Below, piece after piece: positions 22,926-34,190 of a DNA stretch of 64,000 nt (position 1 is the stretch's first letter; each line of letters starts with the position of its first letter). Origin of the DNA: Polytrichum commune (lineage: Eukaryota; Streptophyta; Polytrichopsida; Polytrichales; Polytrichaceae); the NCBI GenBank assembly GCA_950295325.1, contig OX485805.1:55764758-55828757 (forward strand). The letters run 5' to 3'. The notes under the pieces are model-generated. The model saw only the letters and a list, made by a program, of their open reading frames with translations, was not told the DNA's origin and made no database searches. Both the position numbers and the translations under genes were made by a program.

Positions 22926-24225
22926 AGGGTTCCAATTTTTGAGCTAGCACTTTGAAGGAAGCATGGCTATCATATAAGCGGCTTATGATGGTGACCCGGG
23001 GTTTCCAAAAGGTTGTGAGGCTCAAATTGGAACAAAGATCATGTGTAAATGGAATTTGACCATATCATTGGTTCTAATGACAATGGTGGGCATGATGGTG
23101 GATTCGGTAAGGAAAATGGTGGAGTCCTTTGAAAGGGCTCCCGCACACCTCAAAAAGCATTTGGGGCCTAGAATACCGAATGCACCCAAAACCTTGGATA
23201 GCATTAATGTTGGATTGAAATTCCAATTCGAAATGCTTGGAAGGTATTGATGTTGGAATGAATTTGGTGGAAATGAGGCACCCGGGGCCTTTTAAGGCCT
23301 AAGTGCGCAATTCAAACGCACATATGAAGGATACACCTAAAATGGACGAGCTTTGTAAGAAATTCATCATTTTAGGTGGGGTTTCTAAAGCGGGTGGGGA
23401 ATACCAAGTTCAAATTTCCAAAAGTTTATTGAGGTTGTGGCGGGGATCATCAAAATCGCCACGAGGATTAAGGCCGATGACTCCAATAAAAAATTTGGCG
23501 GTGCCTTACAACAATGGACGTTGAGGGGAGATAGGTACCACGCCAAATAATACTTGTGCCGCAGACCGAATGTAAGACGTTGGCATTGTGGCCAAGGCTA
23601 GTAGCCTTAAGCCGAGGCCAAGTTCTTTTGTACCTTGAGGCTCAAATGAATGGGAGAAATGTCTCATGTGTTAACAAAGAGGCTACCACTCCTTCTTGAG
23701 CCCAAAACTCACAAGGGAGTTGGGGCTTGCCGATTGATAGAGCGGGCAAGCCCACCAAGGTGCGGTTTGGAAAGGGCGAACCGCATGAGACAAAGGAGGC
23801 CGCGATGCATGGAACCTTTCAATGTGGGACATTGGATCTTTGTCAAAATTTCGCACCATGTGAAATAGATGAAATGCATGTCGTTGTGAAGGCCGCCTAC
23901 TTTGAAACTCACATGATAGATATGAGGTGCAAGCCGGTGAGCTTGCGGTGCATTATGATGTGGCATAATGGCAAAGAATTGAAGTTCAAATTGACAAGGA
24001 CTCCTATGGTAGGAGGACCCAAGTTGAATTTGGTCTTAATGGACCAACTGAAAAATAGAAATTATAATGGTCGTGGTTCCATTGGAGCAACTCCAAGGAA
24101 TGTATGGAGAGGCTAGGAAAGATGGGCCTCCTCCAAATCACATTGGTGGGATGTTGGTGAGATACAAGGATGTATTCACCAATGTGTTGCCCAAAAAGTT
24201 ACCGCCAAGGAATGAAAAATAACTT
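22926..24225 (+). pseudogene. gag/protease remnants, nested copy 3
   Basis: Same layout as copy 2 but shorter. The protease-like frame is 23727-24116 (DRAGKPTKVRFGKGEP ... RTPMVGGPKLNLVLMD), then a frame break before RYKDVFTNVLPKKLPP at about 24155-24205. The gag minisatellite is reduced to one unit near 23550. Confidence 0.68.
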
Positions 24226-25400
24226 TGCTCAACGAGAGATTGAGTTCTTGAGGTATGTGGTGACAAAGGAAGTTGGTGGACGAACATGAAGAATGTCAAG
24301 GCAATCCAAGAAGAGAATTGGCCCTTGACTCAAGAAAAGGGCTTAGGTCATTTGTTGGCCTAACCAACTACTACCACCACTTCATTCATGGTTTTTCTAA
24401 GGTTGCTAGAACCTTAGTCAACATGTTGGAAAAAATGGCTATCCCAAGAGTGGGATGAGCCTTGTCACCAAGCCTTTGGGGAGCTCAAGAAAAAGTTCTC
24501 TTCACAAGATGTGGTTAAGTTTCGGGTTTTCATGAGCATGTTGAGGTGCACATGAAGGCAAAGGACTTTACCATTGGCGGATGTTGATTCAAGATGGAGG
24601 ACCATTGCTTATGGGAGCATTAAGCTCCATGGTTGTAGAAGCTTGTCCAACTTGTGCAAGAAATGGCTATCCCAAGAGAGGGATGAGCCTTGCCACCAAG
24701 TCTTTGAGGAGCTTAAGACCAAGTTCCTCTTTACCACCCGTGTTCAAGTTCGCGGAGCTTGAAAAACCTTTTGACGTGCATACGGGGGGCGAGGACTTTA
24801 CCATTGGCGGATGTTGATGCAAGATGGATGGCCATTGCATACGAGAGCATGAAGCTCGATGGTTCGACTTGTGGAAGAAATGGCTATCCCAAGAGTGGGA
24901 TGATGTTTGTCACGAGTCTTTGGGGAGCTTAAGACCAAGTTCTCTTCGCCGCCTGTGCTCAAGTTCACGGAGCTTGACAAACCTTTTGAGGTGTATATGG
25001 GGGTGAATGATTTTGCCAATGGTGGATTATGTGTAAGATGGATGGCCATTGCATATGCGAGCATGTAGCTCGATGGTTGTCAAAGAAGACAACCAACTCA
25101 TGACAAAGAACTTCTTTGCGTAGTGTATTGCTTGAAGATGTGGCGACACTAGTTGGGGTCGCACAAAGTAAAGGTCTACAAGGACAATGTGTCCTAAAAG
25201 TATTTTGACATACAAGCGCAAGTGAGCGCCAAGTCATTGCGTTGGCATGATAGCTTGGCGCTTATGAAGGTGGATCTAATCCACAAACCGGACCGTGGAA
25301 ATGTGGTGCCGGATGCGCTAAGTAGACGGGAAGAGTTCCAAGCAATGAGAACCATCCAAACCTTGTGGCTAATGTGTGCCGGCGAAGGAAACTTGTAATG
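24226..25400 (+). pseudogene. RT thumb and RNase H remnants, nested copy 3
   Basis: RT palm missing. Connection segment GLRSFVGLTNYYHHFI at about 24340-24385. The RNase H segment is in three tandem copies (starts 24436, 24664, 24881). Then the end of RNase H (KPDRGNVVPDA) near 25280. Stops throughout. Confidence 0.75.
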
Positions 25401-26406
25401 CAAGATACGGGAGGGGTAAATTAACTACCCCAAAGCACAAAAGCTTTTAGGTGAGCTTAAAGAGGTTAAGTTGGTGGACGGATTGTTCAAGTGCAAGCAA
25501 AGTTGGGTGTATGTGCCACAAGGCAAGTTGAGGCTATCGGTTTTGAAGGAGGAATGTGATAGTCCTATTGCCGGCCATAGAGGAGAAAAAGAAAACCACC
25601 ATAGAATGGTGTCAAAGAGATACCATTGGCGGTGCATAACGGAGGATATAACCCACTTTGTGAAGGCGTGAATGAAGTTCCAAGTGAACCGAGCCTCTTA
25701 CTAAAAGCAAGGCGGTTTCTTGCAACCGTGCCTATTCCGTCGGCGCCATGGCATAGTATGTGCATGGACTTAATCACAAGTTTGCCGGAGTCACATGGGT
25801 ATGATGCCATCTTGTTGATGGTAGAGCGGTTTGCCAAGTTGGCACACATGGTGCCGATTGTGGGAACCGCCACCGCGTTGGAGACCGCATAGCCTTTTCT
25901 CAAAGGATGGTTGAGGCACCACGGGTTGCCAAGAGTGATTGTGTGGGATCAAGATCCAAAGTTCACAAGTGCATTTTCAATGCATTTCTCTAAGGAGGTC
26001 GGAATGAAACTAAGGTTTAGCACGGCCTTGCATTCCCAAATGAATGGAAAGCGGAGCATGTGAATGGAGTCTTGAAGCAATACTTGAGGAACTTGGTGGG
26101 GGCGGACCAAGGAGATTGGGCGGACTATGTGGGTCGAGCGGAGTGTAATTGCAATGTAGCCACGCACTTGGCTACCAAGGGGTGGTCTTTGGTGGTGGCT
26201 TATGGAGTGGATGCGCTCCAACCTATTAACCTAGCTCTCGAGGGGGCACATTCAACACTAGAGTTCAACCAAGATGGTGAGGACTTGGCCAAGGATGGTA
26301 GACAAGTCTTGGAGATGACCAAGTTGTTGGTGGAGAAAGCCCGAAGGTGCTACGGAGTGCAAATCAATGCCAGAAGACGCGAAGTGGAGTATGAGGTGGG
26401 CCAATA
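25400..26406 (+). pseudogene. Integrase, nested copy 3
   Basis: Zinc-binding region 25471-25671, core 25735-26240. Asp in MCMDLITSLP (about 25762), Asp in VWDQDPKFTS (about 25945), Glu-region damaged by a frame break at about 26050 (NGKRS*). The C-terminal frame 26060-26407 (YLRNLVGADQGDWADYVGRA ... GAHSTLEFNQDGEDLAK) is open. Shared TAG at 25889. Confidence 0.85.
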
Positions 26407-26882
26407 AGGTGGGCCAATAAGGTGTTGTTGAATGTGGACAACTTCACCTTGCCCAAAGGCCTTACTCCAAAAGTTCATGTCCAAAATTGGAGCTTCATTT
26501 TCCATTGTGGAACAAGTGTTCAAGGACATGTATAAGTTGGAATTACCGCCGGAGATCAAAGTGCATCCGACATTTCATGTCTCATTACGAAAGTCATTTT
26601 AGGACGACACCTTGTGGCCCGATCACAAGGAAGTGATTAGGCCACGTCCCGACCTTGTGGAGGTCATTTGGAACATGAGGTAAGAGGGCATCCTCAAGTG
26701 TAGGAAGCCCAAGTGAAAAGGAAAGAAAAAGTACAAAGGAATACTTGGTGAAATGGTGAGGATACCATGAGAAAGAAACCGCTTGGGTGGCGGCAAGAGA
26801 CATGGTCAACACCAATGAAGTGGTGAAGCACTTTGAAGAAACTAAGGCTAGACATTCCAATAAAAAGAAGCGTAGGCATTGA
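26407..26882 (+). pseudogene. Integrase C-terminus and chromodomain remnant, copy 3
   Basis: Reads YKLELPPEIKVHPTFHVSLR, then a stop before DDTLWPDHK, and later YLVKW*GYHEKETAWVAARD (about 26742-26805). That is a chromodomain, with TGA replacing the second conserved Trp position. Chromodomains at the integrase end define chromoviruses and are thought to steer insertion. Here it is broken. Confidence 0.8.
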
Positions 26883-27695
26883 TGAGGACATCAATCTCCT
26901 TTAGTGGGGGAGAGACTCTAGTAGCAAACATAGCTTCGAGGTTAATTGCTCCACAACATGCACTTGTTCTTTGGCTTGAGGGAATAAAGTCCAAACTTTA
27001 GTGGTGCAAAGCGAAAAGTATGAGATGAGGTCCTAGTCTTGTACTTGTGCTTGGTTAATGGAAGAGGGGGAATAGACATGCCAAACTAGGTTGGGTAAGC
27101 CGAGTAATTGGGGCCATGGCTTGGAGGGGCCTTGGATAAAACCAAGAAACTTCTTAGTTGTGGGCTTGTCCGGGCGGGGACAAGGTGATGGCGCGTGCTT
27201 ATAAAAGTGCTACCCGCGAGCTAACGAGAGTTGGCGCATGGGAGTCATGAACCCATGTCTCGAAAGAGCAAAGTGGGAACCGAGTCGGGCGGGACTTGGC
27301 ATCACCCCCGTGCGATCGAGGCGTGGCTTAACAATGGAAAGCCATCTCGGAGTTGCAACCGAGACAACTTAGTGGAAGCGTTGAGGTCTCGCCTAGATGT
27401 CTCATGTTAGGCTAGTGGAGCCTAACGGGGGAGGCCCCAAAGGAGGGGCAACCCAAGTGAGTCCCAAAGTAGGTGGGTCTAGTATAGGTTAGGTCCTTGG
27501 ATGAAAGATCCAAGGTCGCTAACGGACCACCTAGGAACGACACCTTTGGGACTATGCCAAATTTGAAGATGCATTGTGGGGGTCGCGCCCTAAGGTAAAC
27601 ACAATGCCGCACCATAGAGGGTGGCAACTTGAGAATTGGTGTGCCGACTACGAGTATAGTCGATGAGGGCATCGACTCCGTTTGGTGGGGGTGAG
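26883..27695 (+). other. 3' untranslated region and polypurine tract, copy 3
   Basis: About 800 bases without coding signal between the chromodomain and the 3' LTR, nearly identical to 29713-30524. The G-rich tract ttggtgggggtgag (27682-27695) touches the LTR and is the likely polypurine tract for plus-strand priming. Confidence 0.75.
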
Positions 27696-28686
27696 TGTCG
27701 CGCACCTCTCCATGAGGAGTGCCCGAAACACCATGGGCACAAGGGGGACCCCGGAGTGACACCCGGGACTTGTGGCGCCGTTGGTGAGAGGGCCCAAGTG
27801 ATCCTAGTGTGGGTGAGGGCCCCGGGCGTTGGGAACGCCTCCCACCCACGGAGACTAGGAGGCATGAGGGTAAGGCCATGAGCTATGCGTAGCTCATGGC
27901 GTGGTGATTCTAGAATGCTCAAGATCACCTCAAGCGGAGGTGGGAGCTAGGAGTTATGGCCATTTGAGTGGGGCGCTGTCCCGGACAGCGCCCTGGTGCA
28001 GCAGTGCCTGGGAGTGATTCCCGGGACTGCCAAAGTTCAGACAGGCATAACGTCCTCAATACTTGCCCGAATGGGGCAAGTGAGGAGTCCATCGGCATCT
28101 ACGTGAAGCGTAGATGAAGATGGAGTGGTTGGTTGTTATGATCAGACATCATACAAGGAAGTTATGATGGTCTGAAGCTGCTGGGGGGTTCTAGGCCCAG
28201 CAGCTAAAGGAAAATGTCCACTTGGCCCCAACTCTTGGTAGAGAGACAAGAGGTTGGTTGACGGTGGGGTAGGGGCCCCGCGTGAAGTCCTAGAGGCTTA
28301 TATGGGTGAGGTGGTGTGGCCTCACCCACCCGAGGCCGAACGGCACGGCCTCCATTGGCATTGGCCTAATGTGAGGCCATAGTTGCCTAGTATGGTTCGG
28401 GTTGTTGTAGTGTTGCTCCGGCAACGCGATGATCAACATAAGATTGGACTTCCATGGATGGAAGTCCACATCTAAGGATTGGTTACCGATTAAAGGGGTT
28501 GGTTAGCGATTAAGGGGTGAGTCCCGAAAGCAAAGTAGGAGGGTTGGTTCCCTCCTATGAACTATTGGTCCGGGGTAAGAGGAGCTATCCATTAGCATGG
28601 CGGAATGCGAATGGTTAGCGCTCGTAACCTTTGGTAGAAATGAAAATTGGCAAGATTGTCAAGGGGGGCTAGCAAGGGTTGCGACA
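27696..28686 (+). mobile_element. 3' LTR of nested copy 3
   Basis: 991 bases, followed by the CACAT duplication at 28687-28691. Pairs with 21921-22911. Confidence 0.95.
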
Positions 28687-29712
28687 CACATGGTGCCGAT
28701 TGTGGGAACCGCCACCGCGTTGGAGACCGCATAGCCTTTTCTCAAAGGATGGTTGACGCACCACGGGTTGCCAAGAGTGATTGTGTGGGATCAAGATCCA
28801 AAGTTCACAAGTGCATTTTCAATGCATTTCTCTAAGGAGGTCGGAATGAAACTAAGGTTTAGCACGACCTTGCATTCCCAAATGAATGGGAAATCGGAGC
28901 GTGTGAATGGAGTCTTGAAGCAATACTTGAGGAACTTGGTGGGGGCGGACCAAGGAGATTGGGCGGACTATGTGGGTCGAGCGGAGTGTAATTGCAATGT
29001 AGCCACGCACTTGGCTACCAAGGGGTGGTCTTTGGTGGTGGCTTATGGAGTGGATGCGCTCCAACCTATTAACCTAGCTCTCAAGGGGGCACATTCAACA
29101 CTAGAGTTCAACCAAGATGGTGAGGACTTGGCCAAGAAGCGTGAACAAGTCTTGGAGATGACCAAGTTGTTGGTGGAGAAAGCCCGAAGGTGCTACGGAG
29201 TGCAAGTCAATGCCGGAAGACGCGAAGTGGAGAATGAGGTGGGCCAAAAGGCGTTGTTGAATGTGAACAACTTCACTTAGCCGGAAGGCCTCACTCCAAA
29301 GTTCATGTCCAAAATTGGAGCTCCGTTTCCGATTGTGGAACAAGTGGTCAAGGACATATATAAGTTGGAATTACCGCCGGAGATCAAAGTGCATCCGACA
29401 TTTCATGTCTCATTACGAAAGTCATTTTAGGACGACACCTTGTGGCCCGATCACAAGCAAGTGATTAGGCCACCTCCCGACCTTGTGGACGTCATTTGGA
29501 ACATGAGGTAAGAGGGCATCCTCAAGTGTAGGAAGCCCAAGTGAAAAGGAAAGAAAAAGTACAAAGGAATACTTGGTGAAATGGTGAGGATACCACGAGA
29601 AAGAAGCCGTTTGGGTAGCGGCAAGGGACATGATGAACGACAAGGAATTCGTGAAGCACTTTGAAGAAATTAAGGCTAGACATTCCAATAAAAAGAAGCG
29701 TATGCATTGATG
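28687..29712 (+). pseudogene. Integrase 3' part and chromodomain, outer copy 2
   Basis: Continuation of the integrase split at 21920. The open frame 28753-29280 (175 residues) carries VWDQDPKFTSAF with the second Asp and NGKSERVNGVLKQYL with the catalytic Glu, the best preserved version in the window. It is followed by YKLELPPEIKVHPTFHVSLR (about 29360) and a decayed chromodomain to about 29700. A shared TAG precedes it at 28731. Confidence 0.87.
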
Positions 29713-30524
29713 AGGACATCAATCTCCTTTAGTGGGGGAGAGACTCTAGTAGCAAACATAGCTTCGAGGTTAATTGCTCCACAACATGCACTTGTTCTTT
29801 GGCTTGGGGGAATAAAGTCCAAACTTTAGTGGTGCAAAGAGAAAAGTATGAGATGAGGTCCTAGTCTTGTACTTGTGTTTGGTTAATGGAAGAGGGGGAA
29901 TAGATATGCCAAACTAGGTTGGGTAAGCCGAGTAATTGGGGGCCATGGCTTGGAGGGGCCTTGGATAAAACCAAGAAACTTCTTAGTTGTGGGCTTGTCC
30001 GGGCGGGGGCAAGGTGATGGCGCGTGCTCATAAAAGTGCTACCCGCGAGCTAACGAGAGTTGGCGCATGGGAGTCATGAACCCATGTCTCGAAAGAGCAA
30101 AGTGGGAACCGAGTCGGGCGGGACTTGGCATCACCCCCGTGCGATCGAGGCGTGGCTTAACAATGGAAAGCCATCTCGGAGTTGCAACCGAGACAACTTA
30201 GTGGAAGCGTTGAGGTCTCGCCTAGATGTGTCACGTTAGGCTAGTGGAGCCTAACGGGGGAGGCCCCAAAGGAGGGGCAACCCAAGTGAGTCCCAAAGTA
30301 GGTGGGTCTAGTATAGGTTAGGTCCTTGGATGAGAGATCCAAGGTCGCTAACGGACCACCTAGGAACGACACCTTTGGGACCATGCCAAATTTGAAGATG
30401 CATTGTGGGGGTCGCGCCCTAAGGTAAACACAATGCCGCACCATAGAGGATGGCAACTTGAGAATTGGTGTGCCGACTACGAGTATAGTCGATGAGGGCA
30501 TCGACTCCGTTTGGTGGGGGTGAG
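29713..30524 (+). other. 3' untranslated region and polypurine tract, outer copy 2
   Basis: Counterpart of 26883-27695, without coding signal. The G-rich tract at 30511-30524 borders the 3' LTR. Confidence 0.75.
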
Positions 30525-31499
30525 TGTCGCGCACCTCTCCATGAGGAGTGCCCGAAACACCATGGGCACAAGGGGGACCCCGGAGTGACACCCGGGACTT
30601 GTGGCGCCGTTGGTGAGAGGGCCCAAGTGATCCTAGTGTGGGTGAGGGCCCCGGGCGTTGGGAACGCCTCCCACCCACAAAGACTAGGAGGCATGAGGGT
30701 GAGGCCATGAGTTATGCGTAGCTCATGGCGTGGTGATTCTACGATCCTCAAGATCACCTCAATCGGAGGTGTGAGCTAGGAGTTATGGCCATTTGAGTGG
30801 GGCGCTGTCCCGGGACAGCGCCCTGGTACAGCAGTGCCTGGGAGTGATTCCCGGGACTGCCAAGGTTCAAACAGGCATAACTTCCTCAAGCCTTACCCGA
30901 ATGGGGCAAGCAAGGAGTCCATCGGCATCTACGTGAAGCGTAGATGAGGATGGAGTGGTTGGTTGTTATGATCAGACATCATACAAGGAAGTTATGATGG
31001 TCTGAAGCTGCTGGGGGGGTTCTAGGCCCAGCAGCTAAGGGAAAATGTCCACTTGGCCCCAACTCTTGGTAGAGAGACAAGAGGTTGGTTGGCGGTGGGG
31101 TAGGGGCTCCGTGTAGAGTCCTAGAGGCTTATATGGGTGAGGTGGTGTGGCCTCACCCACCCGAGGCCGAACGGCACGGCCTCCATGGGCATTGGCCCAT
31201 TGTGAGGCCATAGTTGCCTAGTATGGTTCGGGTTGTTGTAGTGTTGCTCCGGCAACACGATGATCAACATAGGATTGGACTTCCATGGATGGAAGTCCAC
31301 ATCAAAGAAATGGGCTACCGATTAAGGGGTGAGTCCCGAAAGCAAAGTAGGAGGGTTGGTTCCCCTTCTATGAACTATGTGGTCCGGGGTAAGAGGAGCT
31401 AACCATTAGCATGGCGGTATGCGAAGGGTTAGCGCTCGTAACCTTTGCTAGAAAGGAAAATTGGCAAGATTATTAAGGGACCTAGCAAGGGTTGTGACA
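30525..31499 (+). mobile_element. 3' LTR of outer copy 2
   Basis: 975 bases, ends GTTGTGACA, followed by the GGTGG duplication at 31500-31504. Confidence 0.95.
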
Positions 31500-31504
31500 G
31501 GTGG

Positions 31505-33086
31505 TTTCATGCAACTAGTGAGTACCCACCCACAGTGTGTGTTTCTCTTTTTGGTCCGAATTTTTTTTTGGATTTTGTTTTGTTTTTGTGGGTTTTTTTG
31601 TTTGTGGGTGTCAGTTTAGGATTTTAGCCTGTTTTTGTACAAAGCGTTCTCACTACATTTTATTGATTTCTCTCAGAATTTCACAGATTCTGAGTTGGCA
31701 GAGATGCCATCTTGCAACCTCTCCGAGACAGTCCATAACAAATGGCTTCAGCAGTCTGGAAACCGTGGCTCTGATCTGTATGTTGCGACCGTCGATGATT
31801 TTGTGAGGGCGTTCATGCAATGTACGAACTACTACGCCTACTTGAAGGGTGATCGCTCTGGTACTGGCCCAGGAAAGGAAGAACTCCGCCTTCGTGCTGC
31901 ACAACGATCCGGTGACGCCAAGAGAATTGTTGCAGCACTCGAGCACATGCCTGGAGCAGAGCATTGGTGCACCCGCAAACCCCAACTCGAAGGAGAGGAG
32001 GTCTTTGGCACCACCAAGCGCAAACTTGATATGCCCCCTGGTTCTGATCATGATTCACATAGACCCGACAAGGTTAGCTTCTCTCATCCACGAGTGAGCA
32101 CTAGGTCAACCAAGGCACGTACGGATTCCTCCACACCATCAGACCTGCCCTTAGCACAATCACCCGAGAAATCGATTCCACAACGGGTCACCCACGTCAA
32201 TAACATTCAGGAGACCCACTGCGATGTCTCCAAGTGGCACATTTCTAGACTGCCCAAGACTTCCGCCAAGGCCTGCTTCGCCATGCAAGCTCGCACAAAG
32301 ACCAAGTGCACCCAGAAGATCGTTCGGCATGGTAAAAGTACTCCAGCTCCTACGTACACCGGCTACATGCGCGACTACAAGAAGAACAAGGAATTCTTGA
32401 CACAGTTCTTCTTCTGCAACGACGACATTGAGAGATGTGTCAAAGGCACTAGGAGGAAGTGGGTGCAGCACCGTCTGGATGTCCCGGACGTCTGGCCTGT
32501 CCTCACTGGGACAAACCTCACTCTCCAGGAGGTTTTGGCCCTTGAAGAAGGGGGATTCCAACTTCAGCAGCGTCAAGATGTGTCACCCAGAAGACTCTTC
32601 GGCGACTCCTCCAATGTTGCCTCATCCATGGCCGAACTCCCTACCCCGGCCCAAGCCGATCAATACCCTACGCTGAGGTTTGGAAAGAAGATCCGACGCA
32701 GTAAAAACGGACCATGCGTCCAACAACGCAACAAGTGGGAGTCAGCCCTCAACGTCGACGGACAAATCACCTCCGTCACAATGATACCTCACCCAGGGAT
32801 CGGGTGCATCATTCTCTTCCAGTCCCGAAAGAAGGCTAAGGTTGAAGAGTACCGTATCACTATCAGCACCTTCCCGTCCTGCACATGCCCGGATTTCGTG
32901 GAGATGTCAGCAAGAGCACTTGGGAAGCGGCGCACTTGGGTGAACTGCAAGCACTTGTACTTCATCTTCCGTGTGACCTGCAACTTGGATCAATACCAAA
33001 ATATTTTCATCCATGCTCCGAGCCTTAGTTTCAATGAAGTGAAGCACCTCCTCGAAAGTGGCATCATGAAGCATGTGGGACCTTAG
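31505..33086 (+). pseudogene. MULE-like transposase, 3' piece with SWIM zinc finger
   Basis: Continuation of the frame cut at 17956: FMQL to 31517, then a phase-0 intron 31518-31676 (donor CTA|GTGAGT, acceptor TTTCTCTCAG), then an open exon 31677-33086 ending TAG. The exon begins NFTDSELAEMPSCNLSETVH, a block typical of these proteins. It has a Ser/Pro-rich basic middle and ends with SCTCPDFVEM ... VNCKHLYFIF (about 32877-32973), a CxCx(n)CxH SWIM finger, which in MULE transposases lies after the DDE core and is thought to bind DNA or protein. This exon has no stop, so damage to the gene is confined to the TGA upstream and the LTR insertion. Its last codons recur at 61955. Confidence 0.82.
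31518..31676 (+). other. Intron in the transposase gene
   Basis: 159 bases, T-rich (several T runs), GTGAGT ... CTCTCAG, phase 0 on both sides. Confidence 0.65.
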
Positions 33087-33636
33087 CGTGGATACCTATA
33101 GGAGCTAGGTTGCCCCCCTTATTTATAATTTGTCGCTAAGTATTATTGCGTTGAGTATAATATAGTATGAGTGCACGTTTTCCGAAAATATCGCTGATAT
33201 TTCAAACCTATCATTATCTACATGATGTGAATTGTAATCGTTTTTAAATATCTATAAAGGTTTCTAAATATTTATGGGTCTTTCCTTCCAACAGTAGTTT
33301 TAGATGTTATTGAATGGTACGAGTTTTGCTACTTTGCTTGAATGCTTGAATGCTTTAATTTTATGACTTAGAATTTTCTCTTACGTTGTGACCATAGCCT
33401 ATGATTAAGCGGCTCTCACCATAATATGGACAGTCAAAAGTTCCCTGGTTTAAGTAAATCATGTGAATTAGTCTCTCTGAAAGGTACCCTAAAACCAAGT
33501 CTCAGTCCTTAAAGCCCTCAAAATTTCCATGGAAATAGGTCCATCATTTTTACTAAAAAAAGAGGTCCCACGATTTTTTCTATTTATGGATTCTAAATTT
33601 GGAAATTTTATTACTATAATTGGAAAGCGTTGACTT
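33087..33636. repeat. Right subterminal region of element A
   Basis: About 550 A/T-rich bases between the transposase stop and the terminal repeat, with no coding. Nearly identical to 61976-62525. It probably holds the transposase 3' UTR and subterminal recognition sequence. Confidence 0.75.
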
Positions 33637-33690
33637 TTTTCTGCTCACCGCTCACCGCTCGCGTCCCACCGCTCACACGGTAGCGTCGTT
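33637..33690 (-). repeat. Right terminal inverted repeat, element A
   Basis: Read on the minus strand it has GCTACCGTGTGAGCGGTG, then tandem GAGCGGT heptamers ending GTGAGCAGAAAA. This matches the left end of element B (52868-52920) read on the plus strand and the right end of B at 62526-62579. The outer end is set at 33690 because sequence beyond it differs between A and B and because a 12-base duplication starts at 33691. Confidence 0.78.
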
Positions 33691-33702
33691 GGTGATGAAC
33701 TC
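33691..33702. other. 12-base direct repeat at element A border
   Basis: GGTGATGAACTC, repeated at 52856-52867 next to element B's left end. It is the expected target duplication of one insertion into gene G, although the two copies now border two different element copies. Confidence 0.75.
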
Positions 33703-34190
33703 CTCAAGGTTGAGCTTCCTCAAGAAGTCCCTTTTCCCTGAGGTGAGGCGATACTTAAGGGCTGGATCTATGCTGAAAGCATACAAGGTAGCCGATTCTG
33801 CCTCGGGCCCCCTTTTCATAATTTCTGCAAGGTCGGTATCACTTCCTCTTGCTGCTAATGCTCTCCTAAGCACTGCTTGAAAAATGTGAGTTTTGCAAGT
33901 CGGGAGATACCAGTGCGACTTACCAGCATGCCAATGTATGCTTGAGAATGCGTGAATGCACGCTGTCTGGACCCTCTTCCAGAATTCTTCACCCTTATCC
34001 AGCTTGGGGTGATATATATGTGGGCACTCCATGGTGATCCTTCCTTCTGCTGAACCCGCCTGTCCTTCAACTGAAACTCGTGCCAACTCCTCCTTTCAGT
34101 TTGACGCAGCAACTGTGGATTGTTGGTTGCAAAGCTGCTGAGATCCTCTGGGACGTTGCTCTTCGTCGTTGAAGGGTTTTCAGCTGACAT
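33691..34190 (-). pseudogene. Gene G, 5' half, cut by element A
   Basis: Minus-strand coding piece of an unrecognised gene. A plausible N-terminus is at 34190 (MSAENPSTTKSNVPEDLSSF). The frame shifts within a TA run near 34011-34019, after which it reads CPHIYHPKLDKGEEFWKRVQ ... SGKRDFLRKLNLEEFIT up to the element border. The terminal repeat then adds NDATV and a stop. Its continuation, beginning EFITSNSWGVLH, is at 52867 downward. Ahead of it at 34191-34480 is T/G-rich sequence, perhaps its promoter. Function unknown. Confidence 0.6.

Larger units (their letters stand above)
21921..28686 (+). mobile_element. Chromovirus copy 3 (nested), non-autonomous LTR retrotransposon
   Basis: 6766 bases with two 991-base LTRs (21921-22911 and 27696-28686) that look identical, primer site, defective gag-pol, G-rich tract and target duplication CACAT. 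It is inserted in the same orientation into the integrase of copy 2, so it is the youngest event of this nest. Confidence 0.96.
17957..31499 (+). mobile_element. Chromovirus copy 2 (outer), non-autonomous LTR retrotransposon
   Basis: Complete element with 975-base LTRs (17957-18931 and 30525-31499), primer site, decayed gag-pol, G-rich tract and target duplication GGTGG. It sits in the transposase exon. Its integrase is split by copy 3 (21921-28686). Without the guest and the duplicated CACAT it is 6772 bases. The LTRs look identical wherever I compared them, so insertion was recent, yet the coding region is full of stops and lacks the RT palm. It must have been moved by enzymes supplied in trans. 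Confidence 0.95.
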
